Numbered from the stretch's first letter, positions 1 through 6,766 are shown. The stretch is 7,537 bases of DNA from an uncultured Actinoplanes sp. (GCA_934667465.1 CAKUMG010000254.1:1-7537), one strand, 5' to 3'. The notes: generated by a model from the sequence alone, not told the origin. Made by a program: numbers and translations.

Positions 1-1
1 C

Positions 2-1153
2 GCCGGGGGCGAGGCGGGACAGCAGCTCGTCGCCGGGGCGGGTGCGGGTGGTGGTCGGCTTGATGCCGGCCTTGCGGGTCAGGTCGCGGACGTCGCCCTG
101 CTGGTCGTCGGTCATCAGCGTGATGACCGTGCCGTGGTTGCCGGCCCGGGCGGTGCGCCCGGAGCGGTGCAGGTAGGCCTTGTGCTCGACCGGCGGGTCG
201 GCGTGGATGACCAGGCCGACGTCGTCGACGTGGATGCCGCGGGCGGCGATGTCGGTGGCGACCAGCGTCTCGGCGCTGCCGTCGGAGAACGCCGACAGGT
301 TGCGGTTGCGGGCGTTCTGCGCGAGGTTGCCGTGCAGCTCGACCGCGGGCACGCCGGCCTGGATCAGCTGGCGGGTCAGCGTCTTGGCGCGGCGCTTGGT
401 GCGGGTGAAGACGACGGTGCGGCCCGGGGCGGCGACCAGGTCGACGAGGACCGGGAAGCGGTCGTCGGCGCGCACGTGCAGCACGTGGTGGCTCATCTGG
501 ATCGGCGCCTCGGCGGCCGAGTCGACGTGGTGCGTGACCGGCTTGGGCAGGAAGCGCTTGACCAGCACGTCGATGCCGTTGTCGAGGGTCGCGGAGAAGA
601 GCAGCCGCTGCCCGGTGCGCGGGGTGGCGTCCATCAGCCGCCGGACCACGGGCAGGAAGCCCAGGTCGGCCATGTGGTCGGCCTCGTCGAGCACGGTGAT
701 CTCGATGGAGTCGAGGCTGGCGTGGCCGTTGCGCAGGTGGTCGTCGAGCCGGCCGGGGCAGGCGACGAGGATGTCGACGCCGTCGCGCAGCCCGCGGATC
801 TGCGGGTTGGCGCCGACGCCGCCGAAGACGGTGAGCGTGCGCAGACCCATGGCCTTGGCCAGCGGCGCGAGCGTGGCGTCGATCTGGGTGGCCAGCTCGC
901 GGGTCGGCGCCAGGATCAGCGCGCGCGGGCGGCCGGGGCGGCGCGGGGTGCCGGAGGCGGCGAGCCGGGCGACCACGGGGATCGCGAACGCGTACGTCTT
1001 GCCGGAGCCGGTGCGGCCGCGGCCGAGCACGTCGCGACCCGCGAGGGAGTCGGGGAGGGTGGCGGCCTGGATCGGGAAGGGGCTCTCGATGCCGAGCCCG
1101 GTCAGGACCGAGACGAGTTCGGCGGGCACGCCGAGATCGGGGAACGAGGTCAT
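2..1153 (-). CDS. DEAD-box RNA helicase (RhlE-like), C-terminus cut by window edge
   Basis: ATP-dependent RNA helicase, expected to act in the cytoplasm on structured RNA (ribosome assembly or mRNA turnover). The minus-strand frame from the ATG at 1151-1153 is open to the window edge, giving 384 codons without a stop, so the C-terminus is missing. Motifs appear in canonical order: Q motif with FPIQ around residues 26-29, Walker A GRTGSGKT at 46-53, PTREL, DEAD at 156-159, SAT at 187-189, and HRSGRTARAG at 329-338. This gives both RecA lobes complete. A GGAG lies about 11 bases before the ATG, rather far but the best ribosome site seen, and the protein opens directly into the Q-motif region, which supports this start. 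It is divergent from the sigma factor gene at 1383. Family membership is secure; the exact subfamily and RNA target are not. Long open frames on the opposite strand here are GC-bias shadows. Confidence 0.93.
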   Translation of the reverse strand, partial: MTSFPDLGVPAELVSVLTGLGIESPFPIQAATLPDSLAGRDVLGRGRTGSGKTYAFAIPVVARLAASGTPRRPGRPRALILAPTRELATQIDATLAPLAKAMGLRTLTVFGGVGANPQIRGLRDGVDILVACPGRLDDHLRNGHASLDSIEITVLDEADHMADLGFLPVVRRLMDATPRTGQRLLFSATLDNGIDVLVKRFLPKPVTHHVDSAAEAPIQMSHHVLHVRADDRFPVLVDLVAAPGRTVVFTRTKRRAKTLTRQLIQAGVPAVELHGNLAQNARNRNLSAFSDGSAETLVATDIAARGIHVDDVGLVIHADPPVEHKAYLHRSGRTARAGNHGTVITLMTDDQQGDVRDLTRKAGIKPTTTRTRPGDELLSRLAPG

Positions 1154-1382
1154 CAGGTGGGGAACTCCGTAAGTCAGAGGGGTCGTGGCCCGCCCGGCGC
1201 GGACTGCTGTGGAGTCGCTGCTCGCGGTGGCCGACCCGAAGGGCGAGATCAAGTGTACGCGCTTGCGGACAGCAACCCGGCTGCACCCGAGTGTGACCCG
1301 TCCTGCACTCAGCGCGCCGGAACGTATCTCCTCAGTGCCGGATATTTCCCCCCGCCGGCCGGGACTTCGAGGAGAACCCCCC
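1154..1382. promoter_or_regulatory. Divergent intergenic region, helicase / sigma factor
   Basis: This 229-bp non-coding gap must hold the promoters of both the helicase (leftward) and the sigma factor (rightward). I see no convincing -35/-10 pair for a housekeeping sigma. A GCCGGATA at about 1338-1345 resembles the GCCGATAA -10 of FliA/WhiG promoters, but the sequence 15 bases upstream (CGGA) does not match the TAAA -35, so I do not call it a promoter. The ribosome site of the sigma gene, GAGGAG, ends about 8 bases before its ATG. Confidence 0.4.
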
Positions 1383-2315
1383 ATGAGCGATGTCGCCGAG
1401 GCCGATCGCCGCAGTGAGAACAGCGTCGATCGCCGCAGCGGGACCGGCGTGGACCGCCGCGGTGGGACCGGCGGTGCCGTGCCGATGGACCGCCGCCGGG
1501 AGGACGTCGTCCGGGCGCACATGCCCCTGGTCGGCCACCTGGTCCGCGAGATGCTGGCCCGGGTGCCCTCCCACGTCAACCGCGACGACCTGCTGTCCGC
1601 CGGCTACGCCGCCCTGGTCGCCGCCGCCCGCGGGTTCGACGACGAGCGCGGTGTCCCGTTCGCCCGGTTCGCCGCCGCCCGGGTCCGCGGCGCCCTGCTG
1701 GACGAGCTGCGCGGGCTGGACTGGGCGAGCCGCTCGGTGCGCCAGCGCGCCCGCCGCACCGACTCCGCGCGCCAGGAGCTGACCGCTGAGCTGGGCCGCA
1801 CGCCCACGATCGCCGAGGTCGCCGCCCGGCTCGGCTGCTCGGTCGAGGACATCGAGTCCGCCGACGACGACGTGCAGCGTGCCGTGGTCTTCAGCCTCCA
1901 GGGGTTCGCGACCGCCGGCGCCGACGACATGGTGACCGAGCCCAGCCTGGGCCCGGAGGAGATGCTGATCCGCCGCGAGCGCATGGGTTACCTGCGGCAC
2001 GCGGTCGACGTCCTGCCGGAGCGCCTGCGCGCGGTGATCACGGGCTACTTCTTCGAGGAGCGCCCGATGGCGGCCATCGCGGCCGAGCTCGGCGTCACCG
2101 AGTCCCGCGTCTCCCAGCTGCGCGCTGAGGCGCTGTCGCTGCTCAAGGACGGCCTCAACACCCACCTGGAGCCGTCGCTGACCCAGCAGGCCAAGGAGGG
2201 GTGCGTCGCCCGCCGCCGCACGGCCTACTACGACCAGATCGCCACCCGGGGCACCCTGCGCGACCGTCTCGCGGTCACCAGCCCCGACGGCCTCCCCATC
2301 CCGGTCGCCGCCTGA
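1383..2315 (+). CDS. FliA/WhiG-family RNA polymerase sigma factor (paralogue 1)
   Basis: Alternative sigma-70 factor of the flagellar/sporulation (FliA/WhiG) group, which directs core RNA polymerase to a dedicated promoter set. The protein is 310 residues. Region 2 spans about 47-125 (MPLVGHLV, RDDLLSAGYAALV, GVPFARFAAARVRGALLDEL, then LDWASRSVR). Region 3 follows (ELGRTPTIAEVAARLG). Region 4 has a helix-turn-helix around 229-252 (IAAELGVTESRVSQLRAEAL). An SLQGF motif at 171-175 and a tail after residue 260 (VARRRTAYY) are both shared with the second sigma factor in this window. The N-terminus has an unusual DRR repeat. The ATG at 1383 is chosen because GAGGAG precedes it at normal spacing; the frame is open further upstream to 1185 but without a ribosome site or conserved content. 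Which regulon it controls cannot be read from here; flagellar or sporangium genes would be the guess if this is Actinoplanes-like. Confidence 0.93.
   Translation: MSDVAEADRRSENSVDRRSGTGVDRRGGTGGAVPMDRRREDVVRAHMPLVGHLVREMLARVPSHVNRDDLLSAGYAALVAAARGFDDERGVPFARFAAARVRGALLDELRGLDWASRSVRQRARRTDSARQELTAELGRTPTIAEVAARLGCSVEDIESADDDVQRAVVFSLQGFATAGADDMVTEPSLGPEEMLIRRERMGYLRHAVDVLPERLRAVITGYFFEERPMAAIAAELGVTESRVSQLRAEALSLLKDGLNTHLEPSLTQQAKEGCVARRRTAYYDQIATRGTLRDRLAVTSPDGLPIPVAA
1404..1499 (+). repeat. In-frame 24-bp repeat encoding DRR(S/G) octapeptides
   Basis: Near the start of the sigma factor the coding sequence repeats. Units at 1404-1427 and 1428-1451 encode DRRSENSV and DRRSGTGV. A third unit at 1452-1487 encodes DRRGGTGG plus four residues, and a fourth begins DRRRED at 1488. 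The result is a basic, probably disordered segment ahead of region 2. The paralogous sigma factor lacks it, so it arose or was lost after the two genes diverged. Confidence 0.75.
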
Positions 2316-2383
2316 CCCCGCCGCGGCACCCCCAACCGCTACCCCGTCGCGGCAGCCGGCCACCCCGCTGTCACGGCCCCACC

Positions 2384-2483
2384 GCACTTCGCCCGGCGAT
2401 GACTTGGGTGCCCAAGATCCGCGAAGCGCACTTCTTCGAGGATCTGTGGGTGCCCAAGTCATCGCCTCCCAGGGGCGAAGTGC
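2384..2483. repeat. 100-bp nested inverted repeat between convergent genes
   Basis: The outer arms are a perfect 11-bp pair, GCACTTCGCCC at 2384-2394 and its complement at 2473-2483. The inner arms are 26-27 bp (2395-2420 against 2440-2466), starting with the identical GGCGATGACTTGGG and its complement and ending in GATCC/GGATC. Each inner arm is itself a small palindrome (CTTGGG-TG-CCCAAG in the left arm), so GGGTGCCCAAG also occurs as a direct repeat. The centre, 2421-2439, can form a further small stem (GAAG-CGCA-CTTC). It could act as a bidirectional terminator for the sigma gene and the lipoprotein gene. The complexity is more like a dispersed palindromic element (REP- or MITE-like); that is inference. 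Confidence 0.8.
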
Positions 2484-2513
2484 CGCGCGAGCGAAGCGAG
2501 TGCCAGAAACACA

Positions 2514-2535
2514 GGGGACCCGGCACCGGATCCCC
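2514..2535 (-). terminator. Hairpin terminator of the lipoprotein gene
   Basis: Eleven bases past the lipoprotein stop codon, the minus strand carries GGGGATCCGG-TG-CCGGGTCCCC, a 10-bp stem with one mismatch. It is followed by TGTGTTTCT. The short T-rich tail suits an intrinsic terminator of the weak-tail type usual in GC-rich actinobacteria. It is separate from the large inverted repeat further left. Confidence 0.6.
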
Positions 2536-2545
2536 CACATCTCCC

Positions 2546-3064
2546 TTAAGCTCCGACGCAGGTGCCGGCCTTCTTCTGGGCCGCGATGGCCTGGTCGGCG
2601 CCCTTCTTGTAGAGCGCGAGACCCTCCTTGGCGGGCTCCAGCTTCCAGGCGTCCTGCTCGTAGACCATGGTGTACGACTGCGCGGCCACCAGCTGCTTCG
2701 CGATGACGACCGCCTTGTCGGCGCCTTCCATCCGGGCGCTGCTGAGCTGGATCGCGAGCCCCTTGCGGGAGCACGCCTCGTTCAGCTTGACGTAGTCGTC
2801 CTTCTTGATGGCGGTCTTGCCGGCGGCGGTGTACATCTCCCACGCGCCGCCGAAGTCGCCCCCGCTGAAGCGGTCGAACACGGTCTGCGCGGCGGCCTTG
2901 GCGCCCTCGATGGTCTTCGGCTCGGGGCCGCCCTGCGCCGCGGCGGCGGCGTTGCCGGCCGGGGTCTCCTCGGCATCGTCGGAGCAGGCGGTGGTGACGG
3001 CGAGGGCGGCGGTGGCGACGAGCGCCAGCGCGCCTGCCCGCCGGAACGGGTGGCTGTGGTTCAT
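2546..3064 (-). CDS. Small secreted lipoprotein, function unknown
   Basis: A 172-residue protein with a lipoprotein signal. There is a basic start (HPFRR), then a hydrophobic stretch at about 10-23 (AGALALVATAALAV), then VTTAC with the modifiable cysteine at residue 27, followed by an acidic and Ala/Gly-rich linker. It is therefore expected on the outer face of the cytoplasmic membrane. The mature part (about 47-172) reads like a small alpha/beta domain: an amphipathic helix (AKAAAQTVFDRFSGGDFGGAW) is followed by a mixed region ending in strands around YTMVYEQDAWKLEP, in the style of NTF2-like or DUF4878-like actinobacterial lipoproteins. That fold is a guess. Two cysteines remain in the mature domain (in NEAC and near the end in GTCVGA) and might form a disulfide. 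The ATG ending at 3064 is the natural start for the signal peptide, though no strong ribosome site precedes it. The gene is divergent from helD; no shared function is evident. Confidence 0.85.
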   Translation of the reverse strand: MNHSHPFRRAGALALVATAALAVTTACSDDAEETPAGNAAAAAQGGPEPKTIEGAKAAAQTVFDRFSGGDFGGAWEMYTAAGKTAIKKDDYVKLNEACSRKGLAIQLSSARMEGADKAVVIAKQLVAAQSYTMVYEQDAWKLEPAKEGLALYKKGADQAIAAQKKAGTCVGA

Positions 3065-3288
3065 GCCCCGGTTAATGCCGGGGGAGGCCCGGGCGTAACG
3101 GTCCGCAGCGACATTGACGGATTGCTGACAATCTCTCGGCGAGCCGTAACCTCGCGCAGGGAGTCGTCGCCCCTCATGGTCGTGGGTTACTATTTCCGTT
3201 TGCCATGCCAACAGAAAAAGCGGCCTCGCCCTATTGAACACAGGGATCCGACCGCTGAATCGGAATGTTACCACAACAGGGAGTGGTT
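3065..3288. promoter_or_regulatory. Divergent lipoprotein / helD promoter region with short palindromes
   Basis: This 224-bp gap is clearly richer in A/T than its surroundings, especially 3185-3290, as expected of promoters. Short palindromes are visible: CCCCGG-TTAATG-CCGGGG at 3066-3083, directly upstream of the lipoprotein ATG; GATTG-CTGA-CAATC near 3120-3133; and TCCGA-N8-TCGGA just before position 3265. Any could be an operator or leader hairpin. I see no convincing -35/-10 pair. The rifamycin-associated element known upstream of helR/rox/rph genes is not present in recognisable form. Confidence 0.45.
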
Positions 3289-3291
3289 TTG
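3278..3291 (+). promoter_or_regulatory. Ribosome binding site and TTG start of helD
   Basis: AGGGAG at 3278-3283 followed by five bases and TTG at 3289-3291. This is better spaced than anything before the in-frame ATG at 3265 (nearest purines GGA only one base upstream) or the GTG at 3283. The choice changes only eight N-terminal residues. Confidence 0.6.
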
Positions 3292-5604
3292 TCAAGCTCC
3301 GCCGACGGTTCGTACACCTTGCGGAACGACGACATCGCGTCCGAACGGGCCTATCTCGGAACGCTCTACGAGCGTCTCGACGTGCTGCGCGAGGAGGCCG
3401 CCGAGCGGCTGCGCTCGATCCTGCTCGAGGGTGGCGGCACCCCGCAGGGCCGGGAGCAGCGCGAGGCCATGCGGGGCCACTGGGCCGAGCAGGTCGCCCA
3501 GATGAACGCCGTGGAGAACGGCCTGGCGTTCGGCCGGCTCGACTTCGCGGCCGGCAACCCGCGCTACATCGGCCGCATCGGGCTGTTCGCCGAGGACCGC
3601 GACCTCGACCCGCTGCTGGTCGACTGGCGCGCACCCGCCGCGCGCCCGTTCTATCTCGCCACCGCCGTGTCGCCCGACGGGGTGACCCGCCGCCGGCACC
3701 TGCGCACCACGGGCCGCGAGCTGCTCAGCGTCGACGACGAGGTGCTCGACCTGCAGGCCGGGGGCGCGGGCGGCCGCGAGGACGTCACCGGCGAGGCGGC
3801 CCTGCTCTCCGCGCTGACCGCGGGCCGCACCGGCCGGATGCGCGACATCGTCGAGACCATCCAGGCCGAACAGGACGAGGTGATCCGCTCGAAGCTCGAC
3901 GGCGTCATGGTCGTCCAGGGCGGCCCCGGCACCGGCAAGACCGCGGTGGCCCTGCACCGGGCCGCCTACCTGCTCTACACGCACCGGGCCCAGCTCACCC
4001 GGCAGGGCGTGCTGATCCTCGGCCCCAACGCGACGTTCCTGCGCTACATCTCGCAGGTGCTGCCGTCGCTGGCCGAGACCGGGGTGCTGCTGGCCACGGT
4101 CGGTGACATGTTCCCCGGCGTCACCGCCCGCGCGGCCGAGTCCGCGGAGGCCGCCGAGATCAAGGGCAGCCTCGCCATGCTCGACGTGCTCGCCGCGGCG
4201 GTCGCCGACCGGCAGGCCGTGCCCGGCGACTTCGTCGAGGTGGACCACGACGGCTACCCGCTGCGCATCGAGCGTTCCGTGTGCGAGGACGCCCGCGCGG
4301 CGGCCCGCCGGACCGGGCGCCCGCACAACGTGGCCCGCGCGGTCTTCGTCACCGAGGCGATCCACGCGCTGTCGCTGCAGATCGCCGAGCGCATCGGCAC
4401 CGACCCGCTCGGCGGCGACAACCTGCTCGAGGAGGCGGACCTCGCCGAGACCCGTCGCGAGCTCCGCGAGGACCTCGACGTGCAGCAGGCGCTCTTCGAC
4501 CTGTGGCCGGTGCTGACGCCCCGCCAGGTGCTGCGCGACCTGCTCAGCGACGCGGACCGGCTCGAGTCCGCCGCCGTGGAGTTCACATCGGCCGAGCGGG
4601 AGCTGCTGGTGCGCCCGCGCGACGCCCGCTGGACCCCGGCGGACGTACCGCTGCTCGACGAGCTCGCCGAGCTGCTCGGCACCGACGACACCCTGCGGGC
4701 CCGCGCGGCCGCGCAGGAGCGGCGCGAGGCGATCGAATACGCCGAGGGCGTGCTCGAGATCGTCGAGGGCTCCCGCTCGCTCGACTTCGAGGACGAGGAG
4801 GAGGAGATCCTCTCCGCGCTGGACGTGGTCGACGCGAGCGCGTTCGTCGAGCGGCACGAGGTGCTCGACACCCGGACCGCCGCCGAGCGCGCGGCCGCCG
4901 ACCGGACGTGGGTCTTCGGGCACGTGATCGTCGACGAGGCCCAGGAGCTGTCGCCGATGGCGTGGCGGCTGCTGATGCGCCGCACCCCGAGCCGGTCGAT
5001 GACGGTGGTCGGCGACGTCGCGCAGACCGGCGACCTGGCCGGCACCACCACCTGGGACCAGGTCTTCGAGCCGTATGTGGGTCAGCGCTGGCGGCTCACC
5101 GAGCTGTCCGTGAACTACCGCACCCCCGCCGAGATCATGGCGGTCGCGGCGGACGTGCTCGCGGCGGTCGACCCGGCGCTGCGCCCGCCGCGGTCGGTGC
5201 GGGAGGCCGGCGTCGCGCCGTGGGCCCGCCGGGTGCGGCCCGCCGAGCTCGTGACAGACCTCATTGCGACCGTACGGGAGGAGGCAGCGCTCGCCGGCGA
5301 CGGACGCGTCGGCGTCCTGGTCCCCGCGGCCCTCGAGGAGTCCCTGGGCGACGCGCTGACCGCAGCCGTCCCCGAGTCGGCGGTGGGGGAGCAGCCCGAC
5401 CTGCTCAACCACATCGTGCTCATGACGGTGAAGCAGGCGAAGGGCCTGGAGTTCGACAGCGTCCTCGTCGTCGAGCCCGACGAGATCATCGCCGAGAGCC
5501 CGCGCGGGCTCAGCGACCTCTACGTCGCGGTCACGCGTGCCACCCGCCGGCTCGGCGTCCTGCACACCGCCGACCTGCCCAAGGAGCTGCGCTCGCTCGC
5601 CTGA
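3289..5604 (+). CDS. helD: RNA polymerase recycling motor ATPase HelD
   Basis: UvrD/Rep-like superfamily-1 ATPase that binds RNA polymerase rather than acting as a DNA helicase. In known actinobacterial HelD it inserts into the primary and secondary channels, opens the clamp and releases stalled or hibernating polymerase. Seen here, numbering from TTG 3289 (771 residues): an N-terminal charged helical region (about 8-60, probable coiled coil); LLVDWRAPAARPFY; Walker A GGPGTGKT at 211-218; a central insertion with an acidic run FEDEEEEI around 500-507, a candidate for the polymerase-channel loop; Walker B VDEAQ at 548-552; GDVAQ at 575-579; NYRTP at 609-613; KGLEFD from 718; and YVAVTRA at 745-751. 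All ATPase motifs are intact. AGGGAG sits five bases before the TTG; an in-frame ATG at 3265 lacks a ribosome site and would add eight residues. The sequence resembles the HelD rather than the HelR branch. Two sigma genes flank it. Confidence 0.93.
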   Translation: MSSSADGSYTLRNDDIASERAYLGTLYERLDVLREEAAERLRSILLEGGGTPQGREQREAMRGHWAEQVAQMNAVENGLAFGRLDFAAGNPRYIGRIGLFAEDRDLDPLLVDWRAPAARPFYLATAVSPDGVTRRRHLRTTGRELLSVDDEVLDLQAGGAGGREDVTGEAALLSALTAGRTGRMRDIVETIQAEQDEVIRSKLDGVMVVQGGPGTGKTAVALHRAAYLLYTHRAQLTRQGVLILGPNATFLRYISQVLPSLAETGVLLATVGDMFPGVTARAAESAEAAEIKGSLAMLDVLAAAVADRQAVPGDFVEVDHDGYPLRIERSVCEDARAAARRTGRPHNVARAVFVTEAIHALSLQIAERIGTDPLGGDNLLEEADLAETRRELREDLDVQQALFDLWPVLTPRQVLRDLLSDADRLESAAVEFTSAERELLVRPRDARWTPADVPLLDELAELLGTDDTLRARAAAQERREAIEYAEGVLEIVEGSRSLDFEDEEEEILSALDVVDASAFVERHEVLDTRTAAERAAADRTWVFGHVIVDEAQELSPMAWRLLMRRTPSRSMTVVGDVAQTGDLAGTTTWDQVFEPYVGQRWRLTELSVNYRTPAEIMAVAADVLAAVDPALRPPRSVREAGVAPWARRVRPAELVTDLIATVREEAALAGDGRVGVLVPAALEESLGDALTAAVPESAVGEQPDLLNHIVLMTVKQAKGLEFDSVLVVEPDEIIAESPRGLSDLYVAVTRATRRLGVLHTADLPKELRSLA

Positions 5605-5618
5605 GCCGCCGCTACTCT

Positions 5619-5787
5619 GACGGCGCGGGCCCGGCTGCCGCTCTCATGACGGCGCGGGCCCGGCTGCCGCTCTCATGACGGCGCGGGCCTGGCTGCTGTT
5701 CTTATGACGGCGCGGGCCTGGCTGCTGTTCTTGTGACGACGGGGGCCCCGGCAGATGCTCTCATGGCGACGCGGGCCCCGGCAGATG
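5619..5787. repeat. Tandem 29-30-bp repeat downstream of helD
   Basis: Units begin GACGGCGCGGGCCCGGCTGC and end CTCTCAT. Copies 1 and 2 (5619-5647, 5648-5676) are identical. Copies 3 and 4 (5677-5705, 5706-5734) share C-to-T changes (GCCTGGCTGCTGTTCTT). Copy 5 (5735-5764, 30 bp) and the partial copy 6 (from 5765) carry GGCCCCGGCAGATG instead. Unit length is not a multiple of three and no gene covers it, so it is not a coding repeat. Paired sub-variants suggest stepwise duplication. Copy 6 supplies the left arm of the terminator hairpin at 5768-5801. Confidence 0.85.
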
Positions 5788-5801
5788 CCGGGGCCCGCGT
5801 C
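5768..5801. terminator. Bidirectional hairpin terminator, helD / sigma factor
   Basis: A perfect 15-bp inverted repeat: GACGCGGGCCCCGGC at 5768-5782, loop AGAT, and the complement at 5787-5801. It lies 17 bases past the stop of the minus-strand sigma gene and about 165 bases past the helD stop. There is no T tract on either side, common for terminators in GC-rich actinobacteria. It can serve both converging transcripts. Confidence 0.8.
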
Positions 5802-5818
5802 ACGGGGGAGTCAGGTCG

Positions 5819-6724
5819 TCAGGCTGCGGCGCCCTGGGCGAGCGGCGTGTGGCCGTACGCGTTGGTCAGCGCGAGCCGCGAGCGCAGGCTGGTGTTGCCG
5901 CCGATCTGCTCGAAGTAGGCGCCGCGGCGGCGGGCGACGATGCTGTCCGGGTTCTGCGGGACAGGCGCCAGGTGCGGGTCGAGGTGCGTGTTGAGGCCGT
6001 CCTTGAGCAGCGACAGGGCCTCGGCGCGCAGCTGCGAGACGCGCGACTCGGTGACGCCCAGGTCGGCGGCGATGTCCGCCATCGGGCGCTCCTTCAGGAA
6101 GTACTCGTTGATGACGAACTGCAGGCGCTCGGGCAGCGAGTCGACGGCGTGGTGCAGGTAGCCGATCTGCTCGCGGCGGATCAGCATGTCCTCGGGGCCC
6201 GGGGCAGCCTCGGTGACCAGGTCGTCGGCGCTGCTGGTGGTGAAGCCCTGCAGCGACAGCACGGTGGCGCGCTGCACGTCGTTGTCGGTCCGGGTGAGGT
6301 CCGTGGTGGTGGTGCCGAGCGCCTGCGCCAGCTCCTCCGCGGTGGGCGTGCGGCCCAGCGTCACGGTCAGGCTCTGCCGGGTGGAGTCGGTGGTGCGGGC
6401 CTTGCTGCGCACCGAGCGGGTGGCCCAGTCGAGCGAGCGCAGCTCGTCGAGGATGGCGCCGCGGATGCGGGTGCTCGCGAACCGGTTGAACGGGATGCCG
6501 CGGGTCGGGTCCCAGCCGCGGGCGGCGGTGACCAGCGCGTGCAGGCCGGCGCTGGTCAGGTCGTCGCGGTGGATGTGGTTGGGGATGCGGGTGAGCATGT
6601 CACGCACGAGGTGGCCGACGAGCGGCATGTGCGTACGGATCAGCTCCTCCTGCTCGGCGGCGGACAGCACGGCGGTCGCGATGTCGGCGGCGGCGTCGGC
6701 AGCAATCGTCATGGTGTTCGTCAT
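5819..6724 (-). CDS. FliA/WhiG-family RNA polymerase sigma factor (paralogue 2)
   Basis: A second alternative sigma factor of 301 residues, a close paralogue of the one at 1383-2315. It aligns essentially without gaps from residue 33 (MPLVGHLVRDML) onward. Region 2 contains RDDLTSAGLHALV and FNRFASTRIRGAILDELRSLDWATRSVR. Region 3 is LGRTPTAEELAQALG. Region 4 has the helix-turn-helix IAADLGVTESRVSQLRAEAL around 215-238, where 36 of 39 residues spanning the motif equal those of paralogue 1. Both share SLQGF between regions 3 and 4 and a tail of about 45 residues after region 4 (VARRRGAYFEQI, then SLRSRLALT). The N-terminal 32 residues are Ala-rich and unlike paralogue 1. The ATG at 6724 has GGGGGA about seven bases upstream; the ATG five codons later has none. 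Transcription is leftward, convergent with helD. A FliA-like promoter candidate at 6767-6792 hints at control by itself or its paralogue. Confidence 0.94.
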   Translation of the reverse strand: MTNTMTIAADAAADIATAVLSAAEQEELIRTHMPLVGHLVRDMLTRIPNHIHRDDLTSAGLHALVTAARGWDPTRGIPFNRFASTRIRGAILDELRSLDWATRSVRSKARTTDSTRQSLTVTLGRTPTAEELAQALGTTTTDLTRTDNDVQRATVLSLQGFTTSSADDLVTEAAPGPEDMLIRREQIGYLHHAVDSLPERLQFVINEYFLKERPMADIAADLGVTESRVSQLRAEALSLLKDGLNTHLDPHLAPVPQNPDSIVARRRGAYFEQIGGNTSLRSRLALTNAYGHTPLAQGAAA

Positions 6725-6766
6725 CTGTGTTTCCCCCGTGTGCTGGTCGGTGGCCCGCGGCTATGG

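Noticed and set aside
1300..1382. FliA-type promoter for the first sigma gene
   Set aside because: GCCGGATA resembles the -10, but neither TAAA nor a similar -35 lies at the required distance.
134..1417. Long plus-strand open frames over the helicase gene
   Set aside because: They run antisense to a protein with every DEAD-box motif, and their translations are low-complexity Arg/Gly/Val-rich sequence typical of GC-bias shadows.
3065..3288. Rifamycin-associated element upstream of helD
   Set aside because: No sequence resembling the GGGGCTTGCGGCAAGGCCC palindrome could be found by eye, and the protein resembles HelD more than HelR.
2201..3505. Plus-strand open frame spanning the inverted repeat and the lipoprotein gene
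   Set aside because: It crosses a terminator, a palindromic element and the antisense of a protein with a clear lipoprotein signal; no family resemblance.
3292..5565. A 757-codon minus-strand open frame over helD
   Set aside because: The plus strand encodes all superfamily-1 motifs in order; the antisense product is His/Arg/Gly-rich with no recognisable domain.
5619..5787. CRISPR array
   Set aside because: Units are directly adjacent with no unique spacers, and no cas gene is in the window.
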